From Styela clava (Eukaryota > Chordata > Ascidiacea > Stolidobranchia > Styelidae): a DNA stretch of 64,000 nt. The position numbers and the translations under genes were made by a program. The stretch covers positions 9,610,001-9,674,000 of the forward strand of contig NC_135251.1 in NCBI RefSeq assembly GCF_964204865.1, in the 5' to 3' direction. A model generated the notes under the pieces. That model searched no databases. It saw only the letters and a list, made by a program, of their open reading frames with translations, and had not been told where the DNA came from. Of the stretch, positions 34,107-47,301 are shown piece by piece; position 1 is the first letter of the stretch, and every line of letters begins with the position of its first letter.

Positions 34107-34726
34107 TTTATTCGCAGTATATTCTCAATACAAGAGGAAGCTTCACTTACGCGTGAAGTTAAAAGAGATGCAGCGGAGGATGTAAACTCATTTGCTGGGA
34201 ATGAACGCTGTATTCCCGGAACTCCAGAAGTCTTTGCACTAAGATGGCGAACAGCTTGAACATAGTAAGTGAACCAGGTAAGGGTTCGGGTTGAGCGCCA
34301 TCTTGGTGCACATACTTCGGGAGCACCGTTTCCGCTTGTTATATGATAAGCAAGAACTCGGATAAAATCTAAAACACACATGAAAATTGACGAACCCTTC
34401 GATTCCAGTATGTATATTAATAGATAGGCAGGTATGTATCTTGGTTGTTGCTTCAGACACTTGAACTCGCTCTGCGATAAACACTTTAGATGATTGTGAT
34501 CAGAGCTGTTGCATCCGGCTTTAAAATCGACTTTTGGGAAAACAGGAAATCTAGCTCCTACCCCAGACTCTAATTCACAACGTTCCCACACCGACTCCCG
34601 TTCTGTCTCCCGTCCCATTTATACAAATAAAATAACTTTGTCTGATGCCAGGATTGCCTATTAAAAATACCCATAAATGGTAGCACGAAAACAAAATTCA
34701 CAAAGCGTGTTTTGTAGCTTCACTCC

Positions 34727-34936
34727 AAGATCATACTTTTAGGGATCATTTCTATAGTGTGTATCTAGGCCGTAACGTAAATAACTTGACAGTTTCGCAA
34801 CCGCGATGATGCTACGAGGCCTTCGTCCCTGAGCGTGAAGTCGTCTTCGTTGTAGGTTTTGTATCCACGCAAAGGCAATGATGAGCGTTCCGCATGTGGT
34901 CTCACTGCGGAATGGAAGATGGTGGTCTGAGCGGTT
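34727..34936 (+). ncRNA. U3: U3 snoRNA copy
   Basis: Boxes intact; GCGGAATGGAAGATGG before box D. Confidence 0.89.
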
Positions 34937-35373
34937 CATCAAGTACTTCTCTCTTCTCCATTTGGGGAAATCCTCCTTTAGTTGTGAAATTGTAGTAAAC
35001 GAGACAGGACGGGCAGTGTAGTCTTACCTCGTCAGAATAAACGCTGTCTATTATTGTTATGCAACTTGTACGAAATTGAAAAAAAAAACACATAGAGTTT
35101 GTTCAATTTTGCTTTCGAGATCATACATTCAGGTATGAATTTTGAAGTTTGTACCTAGGACAGTGCTTTAACTACTTGTGGCATTGCAACATCTTTGACT
35201 TTTGCTATGGCGCACATGCGAATATATAAATTTAAACCTCTAGAATTTAATGCACTTAAAAAAAATTTTCAAAATACAATTAGGATATTTTTAAATCAAG
35301 ATTTTATGTTGAAATGACCTTAAATACAAACATCACAACAACAATCACAATAGGTTTTTTAAAACAACGCCGC

Positions 35374-35448
35374 AAGATTGTACTTCAAGTGAATTTGGTC
35401 GTTGAGTCAGTAACCTGACTGTTACACAACCGCGATCATGTCGGTGGA
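35374..35448 (+). ncRNA. Short U3-like module (type B2)
   Basis: AGTGAATTTGG variant; PSE CCTTAAATAC. Confidence 0.55.
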
Positions 35449-36069
35449 TTTATTCGCAGTATATTCTCAATACAAGAGGAAGCTTCACTTTCGCGTGAAA
35501 TTAAAAGAGATGCCGCCGAAGGATGTAAACTCATTTGCTGGGAATGAACGCTGTTTTCCCGGAACTCCAGAAGTCTGTGCACTAAGATGGCGCACAGCTT
35601 GACCATAGTAAGTGAACCAGGTAAAGGTTCGAGTTGTGCGCCATCTTGGTGCACATACTTCGGGAGCGCCGTTTCCGCTTGTTATATGATAAGCGAGAAC
35701 TCGGTTAAAATCTAAAACACACATGAAAATTGACGAACTCTTCGATTCCAGTATATATATTAATAGATAGGCAGGTATGTATCTTGGTTGTTGTTTTAGA
35801 GACTTGAACTTGCAACTGCGATAAACACTTTAGATGGTTGTGATCAGAGCTGTTGCATCCGGCTTTAAAATCGACTTTTGTGAAAACAAGAAATCTAGCT
35901 CCTACCCCAGACTCAAATTCACAACGTTTCCACGCCGACTCCCGTTCTGTCTCCCGTCCCATTTATACAAATAAAATAACTTTGTCTGATGCCAGGATTG
36001 CCTATAAAAATACCCATAAATGGTAGCACGAAAACGAAATTCACAAAGCGTGTTTTGTAGCGTCACTGC

Positions 36070-36279
36070 AAGATCATACTTTTAGGGATCATTTCTATAG
36101 TGTGTATCTAGGCCGTAACGTAAATAACATGACAGTTTCGCAACCGCGATGATGCCACGAGGCCTTCGTCCCTGAGCGTGAAGTCGTCTTCGTTGTGGGT
36201 TTTGTATCCACGCAAAGGCAATGATGAGCGTTCCGCATGTGGTCTCACTGCGGAAGGGAAGAAGGTGGTCTGAGCGGTT
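36070..36279 (+). ncRNA. U3: U3 snoRNA copy, main boxes intact
   Basis: Counterpart of 30709 in dimer 3. Confidence 0.9.
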
Positions 36280-36713
36280 CATCAAGTATATCTCTCTTCT
36301 CCATTTGGGGAAATCCTCCTTAGTTGTGAAATTGTAGTAAACGAGACAGGACGGGCAGTGTAGTCTTACCTCGTCAGAATAAACGCTGTCTATTATTGTT
36401 ATGCAACTTGTACGAAATTGAAAAAAAAACACATAGAGTTTGTTCAATTTTGCTTTCGAGATCATACATTCAGGTATAAATTTTGAAGTTTGTATCTAGG
36501 ACAGTGCTTTAACTACTTGTGGCATTGCAACATCTTTGACTTTTGCTATGGCGCACATGCGAATATATAAATTTAAACCTCTAGAATTTAATGCACTTAT
36601 AAAGATTTACAAAATACAATTAGGAAATTTTTAAATCAAGATTTTATGTTGAAATGACCATAAATACAAACATCACAACAACAATCACAATAGGTTTTTT
36701 AAAACAACGCCGC

Positions 36714-36788
36714 AAGATTGTACTTCAAGTGAATTTGGTCGTTGAGTCAGTAACCTGACTGTTACACAACCGCGATCATGTCGGTGGA
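36714..36788 (+). ncRNA. Short U3-like module (type B2)
   Basis: AGTGAATTTGG variant. Confidence 0.56.
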
Positions 36789-37407
36789 TTTATTCGCAGT
36801 ATATTCTCAATACAAGAGGAAGCTTCACTTACGCGTGAAGTTAAAAGAGATGCAGCGGAGGATGTAAACTCATTTGCTGGGAATGAACGCTGTATTCCCG
36901 GAACTCCAGAAGTCTTTGCACTAAGATGGCGAACAGCTTGAACATAGTAAGTGAACCTGGTAAGGGTTCGGGTTGAGCGCCATCTTGGTGCACATACTTC
37001 GGGAGCACCGTTTCCGCTTGTTATATGATAAGCAAGAACTCGGATAAAATCTAAAACACACATGAAAATTGACGAACCCTTCGATTCCAGTATGTATATT
37101 AATAGATAGGCAGGTATGTATCTTGGTTGTTGCTTCAGACACTTGAACTCGCTCTGCGATAAACACTTTAGATGATTGTGATCAGAGCTGTTGCATCCGG
37201 CTTTAAAATCGACTTTTGGGAAAACAGGAAATCTAGCTCCTACCCCAGACTCTAATTCACAACGTTCCCACACCGACTCCCGTTCTGTCTCCCGTCCCAT
37301 TTATACAAATAAAATAACTTTGTCTGATGCCAGGATTGCCTATAAAAATACCCATAAATGGTAGCACGAAAACAAAATTCACAAAGCGTGTTTTGTAGCT
37401 TCACTCC

Positions 37408-37617
37408 AAGATCATACTTTTAGGGATCATTTCTATAGTGTGTATCTAGGCCGTAACGTAAATAACTTGACAGTTTCGCAACCGCGATGATGCTACGAGG
37501 CCTTCGTCCCTGAGCGTGAAGTCGTCTTCGTTGTAGGTTTTGTATCCACGCAAAGGCAATGATGAGCGTTCCGCATGTGGTCTCACTGCGGAAGGGAAGA
37601 AGGTGGTCTGAGCGGTT
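37408..37617 (+). ncRNA. U3: U3 snoRNA copy, all boxes intact
   Basis: Counterpart of 34727 with an undamaged C-D stem (GCGGAAGGGAAGAAGG). Confidence 0.9.
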
Positions 37618-38053
37618 CATCAAGTACTTCTCTCTTCTCCATTTGGGGAAATCCTCCTTTAGTTGTGAAATTGTAGTAAACGAGACAGGACGGGCAGTGT
37701 AGTCTTACCTCGTCAGAATAAACGCTGTCTATTATTGTTATGCAACTTGTACGAAATTGAAAAAAAAAACACATAGAGTTTGTTCAATTTTGCTTTCGAG
37801 ATCATACATTCAGGTATGAATTTTGAAGTTTGTACCTAGGACAGTGCTTTAACTACTTGTGGCATTGCAACATCTTTGACTTTTGCTATGGCGCACATGC
37901 GAATATATAAATTTAAACCTCTAGAATTTAATGCACTTATAAAGATTTTCAAAATACAATTAGGATATTTTTAAATCAAGATTTTATGTTGAAATGACCT
38001 TAAATACAAACATCACAACAACAATCACAATAGGTTTTTTAAAACAACGCCGC

Positions 38054-38128
38054 AAGATTGTACTTCAAGTGAATTTGGTCGTTGAGTCAGTAACCTGACT
38101 GTTACACAACCGCGATCATGTCGGTGGA
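38054..38128 (+). ncRNA. Short U3-like module (type B2)
   Basis: AGTGAATTTGG variant; PSE CCTTAAATAC. Confidence 0.55.
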
Positions 38129-38749
38129 TTTATTCGCAGTATATTCTCAATACAAGAGGAAGCTTCACTTACGCGTGAAATTAAAAGAGATGCAGCCGGA
38201 GGATGTAAACTCATTTGCTGGGAATGAACGCTGTATTCCCGGAACTCCAGAAGTCTTTGCACTAAGATGGCGCACAGCTTGAACATAGTAAGTGAACCAG
38301 GTAAGGGTTCGGGTTGTGCGCCATCTTGGTGCACATACTTCGGGAGCGCCGTTTCCGCTTGTTATATGATAAGCAAGAACTCGGATGAAATCTAAAACAC
38401 ACATGAAAATTGACGAACCCTTCGATTCCAGTATGTATATTAATAGATAGGCAGGTATGTATCTTGGTTGTTGCTTTAGACACTTGAACTCGCTACTGCG
38501 ATAAACACTTTAGATGGTTGTGATCAGAGCTGTTGCATCCGGCTTTAAAATCGACTTTTGTGAAAACAGGATATCTAGCTCCTAACCCAGACTCAAATTC
38601 ACAACTTTTCCACGCCGACTCCCGTTCAGTCTCCCGTCCCATTTATACAAATAAAATAACTTTGTCTGATGCCAGGATTGCCTATAAAAATACCCATAAA
38701 TGGTAGCACGAAAACAAAATTCACAAAGCGTGTTTTGTAGCTTCACTGC

Positions 38750-38959
38750 AAGATCATACTTTTAGGGATCATTTCTATAGTGTGTATCTAGGCCGTAACG
38801 TAAATAACTTGACAGTTTCGCAACCGCGATGATGCTACGAGGCCTTCGTCCCTGAGCGTGAAGTCGTCTTCGTTGTGGGTTTTGTAGCCACGCAAAGGCA
38901 ATGATGAGCGTTCCGCATGTGGTCTCACTGCGGAAGGGAAGAAGGTGGTCTGAGCGGTT
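38750..38959 (+). ncRNA. U3: U3 snoRNA copy, boxes intact
   Basis: All boxes present; B-C stem base changed (TTTTGTAGCCACGC). Opens the first 5.56-kb repeat. Confidence 0.9.
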
Positions 38960-39508
38960 CATGAAGTATATCTCTCTTCTCCATTTGGGGAAATCCTCCT
39001 TAGTTGTGAAATTGTAGTAAACGAGACAGGACGGGCAGTGTAGTCTTACCTCGTCAGAGATAAGGGTTCGGGTTGTGCGCCATCTTGGTGCACATACGTC
39101 GGAAGCGCCGTTTCCGGTCGTTATATGATAAGCGAGAACTCGGATAAAATCTAAAACACACATGAAAATTCACGAACCCTTCGATTCTAGTATGTATATT
39201 AATAGATAGGCAGGTATGTATCTTGGTTGTTGCTTTATAGACTTGAACTCGCAACTGCGATAAACACTTTAAATGGTTGTGATCAGAGCTGTTGCATCCG
39301 GCTTTAGAATCGACTTTTGTGAAAACAGGAAATCTAGCTCCTACCCCAGACTCAAATTCACAACGTTTCCACACCGACTCCCGTTCCGTCTCCCGTCCCA
39401 TTTATACAAATAAAATAACTTTGTCTGATGCCAGGATTGCCTATAAAAATACCCATAAATGGTAGCACAAAAACGAAATTCACAAAGCGTGTTTTGTAGC
39501 TTCACTGC

Positions 39509-39639
39509 AAGATCATACTTTTAGGCATCATTTCTATAGTGTGTATCTAGCTCGTAACGTCAATAACTTGACAGTTTCGCAACCGCGATGATGCTACGAG
39601 CCCTTCGTCCCTGAGCGTCAAGTGGTCTTTGTTGTGGTT
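39509..39639 (+). pseudogene. U3 copy lacking boxes C and D
   Basis: Box A AGGCATCATTTCTATAG; box B CTGAGCGTCAAG; jump from TTTGTTGTG to GTTCATCAAG. Confidence 0.85.
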
Positions 39640-40070
39640 CATCAAGTAAATCTCTCTTCTCCGTTTGGGGAAATACTTCTCAGTTGTGAAGTTGTAGGAA
39701 ACGAGACAGGACTGGCAGTGTAATCTTATCTCGTCAGAATGAACGCTGTCTATTATTGTTATGCAACTTGTAAAAAATTAAAAAAAAACACAGAGTTTGT
39801 TCAATTTTGCTTTCGAGATCATACATTCAGGTATAAATTTGGAAGTTTGTACCTAAGACAGTGCTTTAACTACTTGTGGCATTGCAACATCTTCGACTTT
39901 TGCTATGGCGCACATGTGAATATATAAATTTAAACCTCTAGAATTTATTGCACTTATAAAGATTTCCAAAATACGATTAGGATATTTTTAAATCAAGAGT
40001 TTATGTTGAAATGACCATAAATATAAACATCACAACAACAATCACAATAGGTTTTTTAAAACACCGCCGC

Positions 40071-40145
40071 AAGATTGTACATCAAGTGATCTTGGTCGTT
40101 GAGTCAGTAACCTGACTGTTACTCAACCGCGATCATGTCGGTGGG
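40071..40145 (+). ncRNA. Short U3-like module (type B1, stem intact)
   Basis: AAGATTGTACATCAAGTGAT and ACTCAACC: the 10-bp bulged hairpin can form completely, as in the copy at 14502. PSE CCATAAATATAAACATCAC. Confidence 0.6.
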
Positions 40146-40766
40146 TTTATTCGCAGTATATTCTCAATACAAGAGGAAGCTATACTTACGCGTGAAATTA
40201 AAAGAGATGAAGCCGGAGGATGTAAACTCATTTGCTGGATATGAACGCTGTTTCCCCGGAACTCCAGTAGTCTGTGCACTAAGATGGCGCACAGCTTGAA
40301 CATAATAAGTGAACTAGGTAAGGGTTCGGGTTGTGCGCCATCTTGGTGCACATACGTCGGGAGCGCCGTTTCCGCTTGTTATATGATAAGCGAGAACTCG
40401 GATAAAATCTAAAACACACATGAAAATTGACGAACTCTTCGATTCCAGTATGTATATTAATAGATAGGCAGGTATGTATGTTGGTTGTTGCTTTAGAGAC
40501 TTGAACTTGCAACTGCGATAAACACTTTAGATGGTTGAGATCAGAGCTGTTGCATCCGGCTTTAAAATCGACTTTTGTGAAAACAGGAAATCTAGCTCCT
40601 ACCCCAGACTCAAATTCACAACTTTTCCACGCCGACTTCTGTTCTGTCTCCCGTCCCATTTATACAAATAAAATAACTTTGTCTGATGCCAGGATTGCCT
40701 ATAAAAATACCCATAAATGGTAGCACGAAAGCAAAATTCACAAAGCGTGTTTTGTAGCTTCACTGC

Positions 40767-40976
40767 AAGATCATACTTTTAGGTGTCATTTCTATAGTGT
40801 GTATCTAGGCCGTAACGTAAATAACTTGACAGTTTCGCAACCGCGATGATGCTACGAGGCCTTCGTCCCTGAGCGTGAAGTCGTCTTCGTTGTGGGTTTT
40901 GTATCCACGCAAAGGCAATGACGAGTGTTCCGCATGTGGTCTCACTGCGGAAGGGAAGAAGGTGGTCTGAGCGGTT
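40767..40976 (+). ncRNA. U3: U3 snoRNA copy, boxes A and C changed
   Basis: Box A AGGTGTCATTTC; box C TGACGAGTGTTCC (two changes from TGATGAGCGTTCC). Box D intact. Possibly weakened. Confidence 0.85.
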
Positions 40977-41524
40977 CATCAAGTATATCTCTCTTCTCCA
41001 TTTGGGGAAATCCTCCTTAGTTGTGAAATTGTAGTGAATGAGACAGGACCGTCAGTGTAGTCTTACCTCGTCAGAGATAAGGGTTCGGGTTGTGCGCCAT
41101 CTTGGTGCACATACTTCGGGAGCGCCGTTTCGGCTCGTTATATGATAAGCGAGAACTCGGATAAAATCTAAAACACACATGAAAATTGACGAACCCTTCG
41201 ATTCCAGTATGTATATTAATAGATAGGCAGGTATGTATCTTGGTTGTTGCTTTATAGACTTGAACTCGCAACTGCGATAAACACTTCAGATGGTTGTGAT
41301 CAGAGCTGTTGCATCCGGCTTTAAAATCGACTTTTGTGAAAACAGGAAATCTAGCTCCAACCCCAGACTCAAATTCACAACTTTTCCACGCCGACTTCTG
41401 TTCTGTCTCCCGTCCCATTTATACAAATAAAATACCTTTGTCTGATGCCAGGATTGCCTATAAAAATACCCATAAATGGTAGCACGAAAGCAAAATTCAC
41501 AAAGCGTGTTTTGTAGCTTCACTG

Positions 41525-41734
41525 CAAGATCATACTTTTAGGGATCATTTCTATAGTGTGTATCTAGGCCGTAACGTAAACAACTTGACAGTTTCGCAAC
41601 CGCGATGATGCTACGAGGCCTTCGTCCCTGAGCGTGAAGTCGTCTTCGTTGTGGGTTTTGTATCCACGCAAAGGCAATGACGAGCGTTCCGCATGTGGTC
41701 TCACTGCGGAAGGGAAGAAGGTGGTCTGAGCGGT
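41525..41734 (+). ncRNA. U3: U3 snoRNA copy, box C TGACGA
   Basis: One change in box C (TGACGAGCGTTCC); all other boxes intact. Confidence 0.87.
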
Positions 41735-42284
41735 TCATCAAGTATATCTCTCTTCTCCATTTGGGGAAATCCTCCTTAGTTGTGAAATTGTAGTAAACGA
41801 GACAGGACCGTCAGTGTAGTCTTACCTCGTCAGAGATAAGGGTTCGGGTTGTGCGCCATCTTGGTGCACATACTTCGGGAGCGCCGTTTCGGCTCGTTAT
41901 ATGATAAGCGAGAACTCGGATAAAATCTAAAACACACATGAAAATTGACGAACCCTTCGATTCCAGTATGTATATTAATAGATAGGCAGGTATGTATCTT
42001 GGTTGTTGCTTTATAGACTTGAACTCGCAACTGCGATAAACACTTCAGATGGTTGTGATCAGAGCTGTTGCATCCGGCTTTAAAATCGACTTTTGGGAAA
42101 ACAGGAAATCTAGCTCCTACCCCAGACTCTAATTCACAACGTTCCCACACCGACTCCCGTTCTGTCTCCTGTCCCATTTATACAAATAAAATAACTTTGT
42201 CTGATACCAGAATTGCCTATAAAAATACCCATAAATGGTAGCACGAAAACAAAATTCACAAAGCGTGTTTTGCAGCTTCACTGC

Positions 42285-42494
42285 AAGATCATACTTTTAG
42301 GGATCATTTCTATAGTGTGTATCTAGGCCGTAACGTAAATAACTTGACAGTTTCGCAACCGCGATGATGCTACGAGGCCTTCGTCCCTGAGCGTGAAGTC
42401 GTCTTCGTTGTGGGTTTTGTATCCACGCAAAGGCAATGATGAGCGTTCCGCATGTGGTCTCACTGCGGAAGGGAAGAAGGTGGTCTGAGCGGTT
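42285..42494 (+). ncRNA. U3: U3 snoRNA copy, all boxes intact
   Basis: No damaged box seen; promoter has TTTTGCAGC for TTTTGTAGC. Confidence 0.91.
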
Positions 42495-43043
42495 CATGAA
42501 GTATATCTCTCTTCTCCATTTGGGGAAATCCTCCTTAGTTGTGAAATTGTAGTAAACGAGACAGGACGGGCAGTGTAGTCTTACCTCGTCAGAGATAAGG
42601 GTTCGGGTTGTGCGCCATCTTGGTGCACATACGTCGGAAGCGCCGTTTCCGGTCGTTATATGATAAGCGAGAACTCGGATAAAATCTAAAACACACATGA
42701 AAATTCACGAACCCTTCGATTCTAGTATGTATATTAATAGATAGGCAGGTATGTATCTTGGTTGTTGCTTTATAGACTTGAACTCGCAACTGCGATAAAC
42801 ACTTTAAATGGTTGTGATCAGAGCTGTTGCATCCGGCTTTAGAATCGACTTTTGTGAAAACAGGAAATCTAGCTCCTACCCCAGACTCAAATTCACAACG
42901 TTTCCACACCGACTCCCGTTCCGTCTCCCGTCCCATTTATACAAATAAAATAACTTTGTCTGATGCCAGGATTGCCTATAAAAATACCCATAAATGGTAG
43001 CACAAAAACAAAATTCACAAAGCGTGTTTTGTAGCTTCACTGC

Positions 43044-43176
43044 AAGATCATACTTTTAGGCATCTTTTATATAGTGTGTATCTAGCTCGTAACGTCAATA
43101 ACTTGACAGTTTCGCAACCGCGATGATGCTACGAGCCCCTTCGTCCCTGAGCGTGAAGTCGTCTTTGTTATGGTTC
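43044..43176 (+). pseudogene. U3 copy lacking boxes C and D
   Basis: Box A AGGCATCTTTTATATAG (further damaged); jump from TTTGTTATG to GTTCATCAAG. Confidence 0.85.
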
Positions 43177-43614
43177 ATCAAGTAAATCTCTCTTCTCCAT
43201 TTGGGGAAATCCTTCTCAGTTATGAAGTTGTAGGAAACGAGACAGAACGGGCAGTGTAGTCTTACCTCGTCAGAATAAACGCTGTCTATTATTGTTATGC
43301 AACTTGTACGAAATTGAAAAAAAAAATACATAGAGTTTGTTCAATTTTGCTTACGAGATCATACATTCAGGTATAAATTTTGAAGTTTGTACCTAGAACA
43401 GTGCTTTAACTACTTGTGGCATTGCAACATCTTTGACTTTTGCTATGGCGCACATGCGAATATATAAATTTAAACCTCTAGAATTTAATGCACTTATAAA
43501 TAAAGATTTTCAAAATACAATTAGGATATTTTTAAATCAAGATTTTATGTTGAAATGACCATAAATACAAACATCACAACAACAATCACATTAGGTTTTT
43601 TAAAACAACGCCGC

Positions 43615-43689
43615 AAGATTGTACTTCAAGTGAATTTGGTCGTTGAGTCAGTAACCTGACTGTTACACAACCGCGATCATGTCGGTGGA
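43615..43689 (+). ncRNA. Short U3-like module (type B2)
   Basis: AGTGAATTTGG variant. Confidence 0.56.
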
Positions 43690-44310
43690 TTTATTCGCAG
43701 TATATTCTCAAAACAAGAGGAAGCTTCACTTACGCGTGAAATTAAAAGAGATGCAGCCGGAGGATGTAAACTCATTTGCTGGGAATGAACGATGTATTCC
43801 CGGAACTCCAGAAGTCTTTGCACTAAGATGGCGCACAGCTTGAACATAGTAAGTGAACCAGGTAAGGGTTCGGGTTGTGCGCCATCTTGGTGCACATACT
43901 TCGGGAGCGCCGTTTCCGCTTGTTATATGATAAGCAAGAACTCGGATAAAATCTAAAACACACATGAAAATTGACGAACCCTTCGATTCCAGTATGTATA
44001 TTAATAGATAGGCAGGTATGTATCTTGGTTGTTGCTTTAGACACTTGAACTCGCTACTGCGATAAACACTTTAGATGGTTGTGATCAGAGCTGTTGCATC
44101 CGGCTTTAAAATCTACTTTTGTGAAAACATGAAATCTAGCTCCTAACCCAGACTCAAATTCACAACTTTTCCACGCCGACTCCCGTTCTGTCTCCCGTCC
44201 CATTTATACAAATAAAATAACTTTGTCTGATGCCAGGATTGCCTATAAAAATACCCATAAATGGTAGCACGAAAACAAAATTCACAAAGCGTGTTTTGTA
44301 GCTTCGCTGC

Positions 44311-44520
44311 AAGATCATACTTTTAAGGATCATTTCTATAGTGTGTTTCTAGGCCGTAACGTAAATGACTTGACAGTTTCGCAACCGCGATGATGCTACG
44401 AGGCCTTCGTCCCTGAGCGTGAAGTCGTCTTCGTTGTGGGTTTTGTATCCACGCAAAGGCAATGATGAGCGTTCCGCATGTGGTCTCACTGCGGAAGGGA
44501 AGAAGGTGGTCTGAGCGGTT
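44311..44520 (+). ncRNA. U3: U3 snoRNA copy
   Basis: Box A TTAAGGATCATTTCTATAG and GTGTTTCTAGG; boxes B, C and D intact. Confidence 0.88.
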
Positions 44521-45069
44521 CATGAAGTATATCTCTCTTCTCCGTTTGGGGAAATCCTCCTTAGTTGTGAAATTGTAGTAAACGAGACAGGACGGGCAGT
44601 GTAGTCTTACCTCGTCAGAGATAAGGGTTCGGGTTGTGCGCCATCTTGGTGCACATACGTCGGGAGCGCCGTTTCCGGTCGTTATATGATAAGCGAGAAC
44701 TCGGATAAAATCTAAAACACACATGAAAATTGACGAACCCTTCGATTCTAGTATGTATATTAATAGATAGGCAGGTATGTATCTTAGTTGTTGCTTTATA
44801 GACTTGAACTCGCAACTGCGATAAACACTTTAAATGGTTGTGATCAGAGCTGTTGCATCCGGCTTTAAAATCGACTTTTGGGAAAACAGGAAATCTAGCT
44901 CCTACCCCAGACTCAAATTCACAACGTTTCCACACCGACTCCCGTTCCGTCTCCCGTCCCATTTATACAAATAAAATAACTTTGTCTGATGCCAGGATTG
45001 CCTATAAAAATACCCATAAATGGTAGCACAAAAACAAAATTCACAAAGCGTGTTTTGTAGCTTCACTGC

Positions 45070-45201
45070 AAGATCATACTTTTAGGCATCTTTTATATAG
45101 TGTGTATCTAGCTCGTAACGTCAATAACTTGACAGTTTCGCAACCGCGTTGATGCTACGAGCCCCTTCGTCCCTGAGCGTGAAGTCGTCTTTGTTATGGT
45201 T
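45070..45201 (+). pseudogene. U3 copy lacking boxes C and D
   Basis: C' changed (GCGTTGATGC); jump from TTTGTTATG to GTTCATCAAG. Confidence 0.85.
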
Positions 45202-45636
45202 CATCAAGTAAATCTCTCTTCTCCATTTGGGGAAATCCTTCTCAGTTGTGAAGTTGTAGGAAACGAGACAGGACGGGCAGTGTAGTCTTATCTCGTCAGA
45301 ATGAACGCTGTCTATTATTGTTATGCAACTTGTAAAAAATTGAAAAAAAAACACATAGAGTTTGTTCAATTTTACTTTCGAGATCATACATTCAGGTATA
45401 AATTTTGAAGTTTGTACCTAAGACAGTGCTTTAACTACTTGTGGCATTGCAACATCTTCGACTTTTGCTATGGCGCACATGTGAATATATACATTTAAAC
45501 CTCTAGAATTTATTGCACTTATAAAGATTTCCAAAATAAGATTAGGATATTTTAAAATCAAGAGTTTATGTTGAAATGACCATAAATATAAACATCACAA
45601 CAACAATCACAATAGGTTTTTTAAAAACACCGCCGC

Positions 45637-45711
45637 AAGATTGTACATCAAGTGATCTTGGTCGTTGAGTCAGTAACCTGACTGTTACTCAACCGCGATC
45701 AGGTCGGTGGG
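45637..45711 (+). ncRNA. Short U3-like module (type B1)
   Basis: Stem intact; end reads GATCAGGTCGGTGGG. One extra A in the promoter (TTTTTTAAAAAC). Confidence 0.58.
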
Positions 45712-46332
45712 TTTATTCGCAGTATATTCTCAATACAAGAGGAAGCTATACTTACGCGTGAAATTAAAAGAGATGAAGCCGGAGGATGTAAACTCATTTG
45801 CTGGATATGAACGCTGTTTCCCCGGAACTCCAGTAGTCTGTGCACTAAGATGGCGCACAGCTTGAACATAATAAGTGAACTAGGTAAGGGTTCGGGTTGT
45901 GCGCCATCTTGGTGCACATACGTCGGGAGCGCCGTTTCCGCTTGTTATATGATAAGCGAGAACTCGGATAAAATCTAAAACACACATGAAAATTGACGAA
46001 CTCTTCGATTCCAGTATGTATATTAATAGATAGGCAGGTATGTATGTTGGTTGTTGCTTTAGAGACTTGAACTTGCAACTGCGATAAACACTTTAGATGG
46101 TTGAGATCAGAGCTGTTGCATCCGGCTTTAAAATCGACTTTTGTGAAAACAGGAAATCTAGCTCCTACCCCAGACTCAAATTCACAACTTTTCCACGCCG
46201 ACTTCTGTTCTGTCTCCCGTCCCATTTATACAAATAAAATAACTTTGTCTGATGCCAGGATTGCCTATAAAAATACCCATAAATGGTAGCACGAAAGCAA
46301 AATTCACAAAGCGTGTTTTGTAGCTTCACTGC

Positions 46333-46542
46333 AAGATCATACTTTTAGGTGTCATTTCTATAGTGTGTATCTAGGCCGTAACGTAAATAACTTGACAGTT
46401 TCGCAACCGCGATGATGCTACGAGGCCTTCGTCCCTGAGCGTGAAGTCGTCTTCGTTGTGGGTTTTGTATCCACGCAAAGGCAATGACGAGTGTTCCGCA
46501 TGTGGTCTCACTGCGGAAGGGAAGAAGGTGGTCTGAGCGGTT
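46333..46542 (+). ncRNA. U3: U3 snoRNA copy, boxes A and C changed
   Basis: Duplicate of the copy at 40767 with the same TGACGAGTGTTCC. Confidence 0.85.
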
Positions 46543-47091
46543 CATCAAGTATATCTCTCTTCTCCATTTGGGGAAATCCTCCTTAGTTGTGAAATTGTAG
46601 TGAATGAGACAGGACCGTCAGTGTAGTCTTACCTCGTCAGAGATAAGGGTTCGGGTTGTGCGCCATCTTGGTGCACATACTTCGGGAGCGCCGTTTCGGC
46701 TCGTTATATGATAAGCGAGAACTCGGATAAAATCTAAAACACACATGAAAATTGACGAACCCTTCGATTCCAGTATGTATATTAATAGATAGGCAGGTAT
46801 GTATCTTGGTTGTTGCTTTATAGACTTGAACTCGCAACTGCGATAAACACTTCAGATGGTTGTGATCAGAGCTGTTGCATCCGGCTTTAAAATCGACTTT
46901 TGTGAAAACAGGAAATCTAGCTCCAACCCCAGACTCAAATTCACAACTTTTCCACGCCGACTTCTGTTCTGTCTCCCGTCCCATTTATACAAATAAAATA
47001 CCTTTGTCTGATGCCAGGATTGCCTATAAAAATACCCATAAATGGTAGCACGAAAGCAAAATTCACAAAGCGTGTTTTGTAGCTTCACTGC

Positions 47092-47301
47092 AAGATCATA
47101 CTTTTAGGGATCATTTCTATAGTGTGTATCTAGGCCGTAACGTAAACAACTTGACAGTTTCGCAACCGCGATGATGCTACGAGGCCTTCGTCCCTGAGCG
47201 TGAAGTCGTCTTCGTTGTGGGTTTTGTATCCACGCAAAGGCAATGACGAGCGTTCCGCATGTGGTCTCACTGCGGAAGGGAAGAAGGTGGTCTGAGCGGT
47301 T
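47092..47301 (+). ncRNA. U3: U3 snoRNA copy, box C TGACGA
   Basis: Duplicate of the copy at 41525. Confidence 0.87.

Larger units (their letters stand above)
30709..38749 (+). repeat. Higher-order repeat of three dimers, period about 2.68 kb
   Basis: Two distinguishable long units alternate: one with GCGTCACTGC and TGATGCCACG (U3 at 30709, 33388, 36070) and one with TTCACTCC before the start (32047, 34727, 37408). Dimer spacing is 2679, 2682 and 2680 bp, and sequence within corresponding positions is almost identical. Confidence 0.88.
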
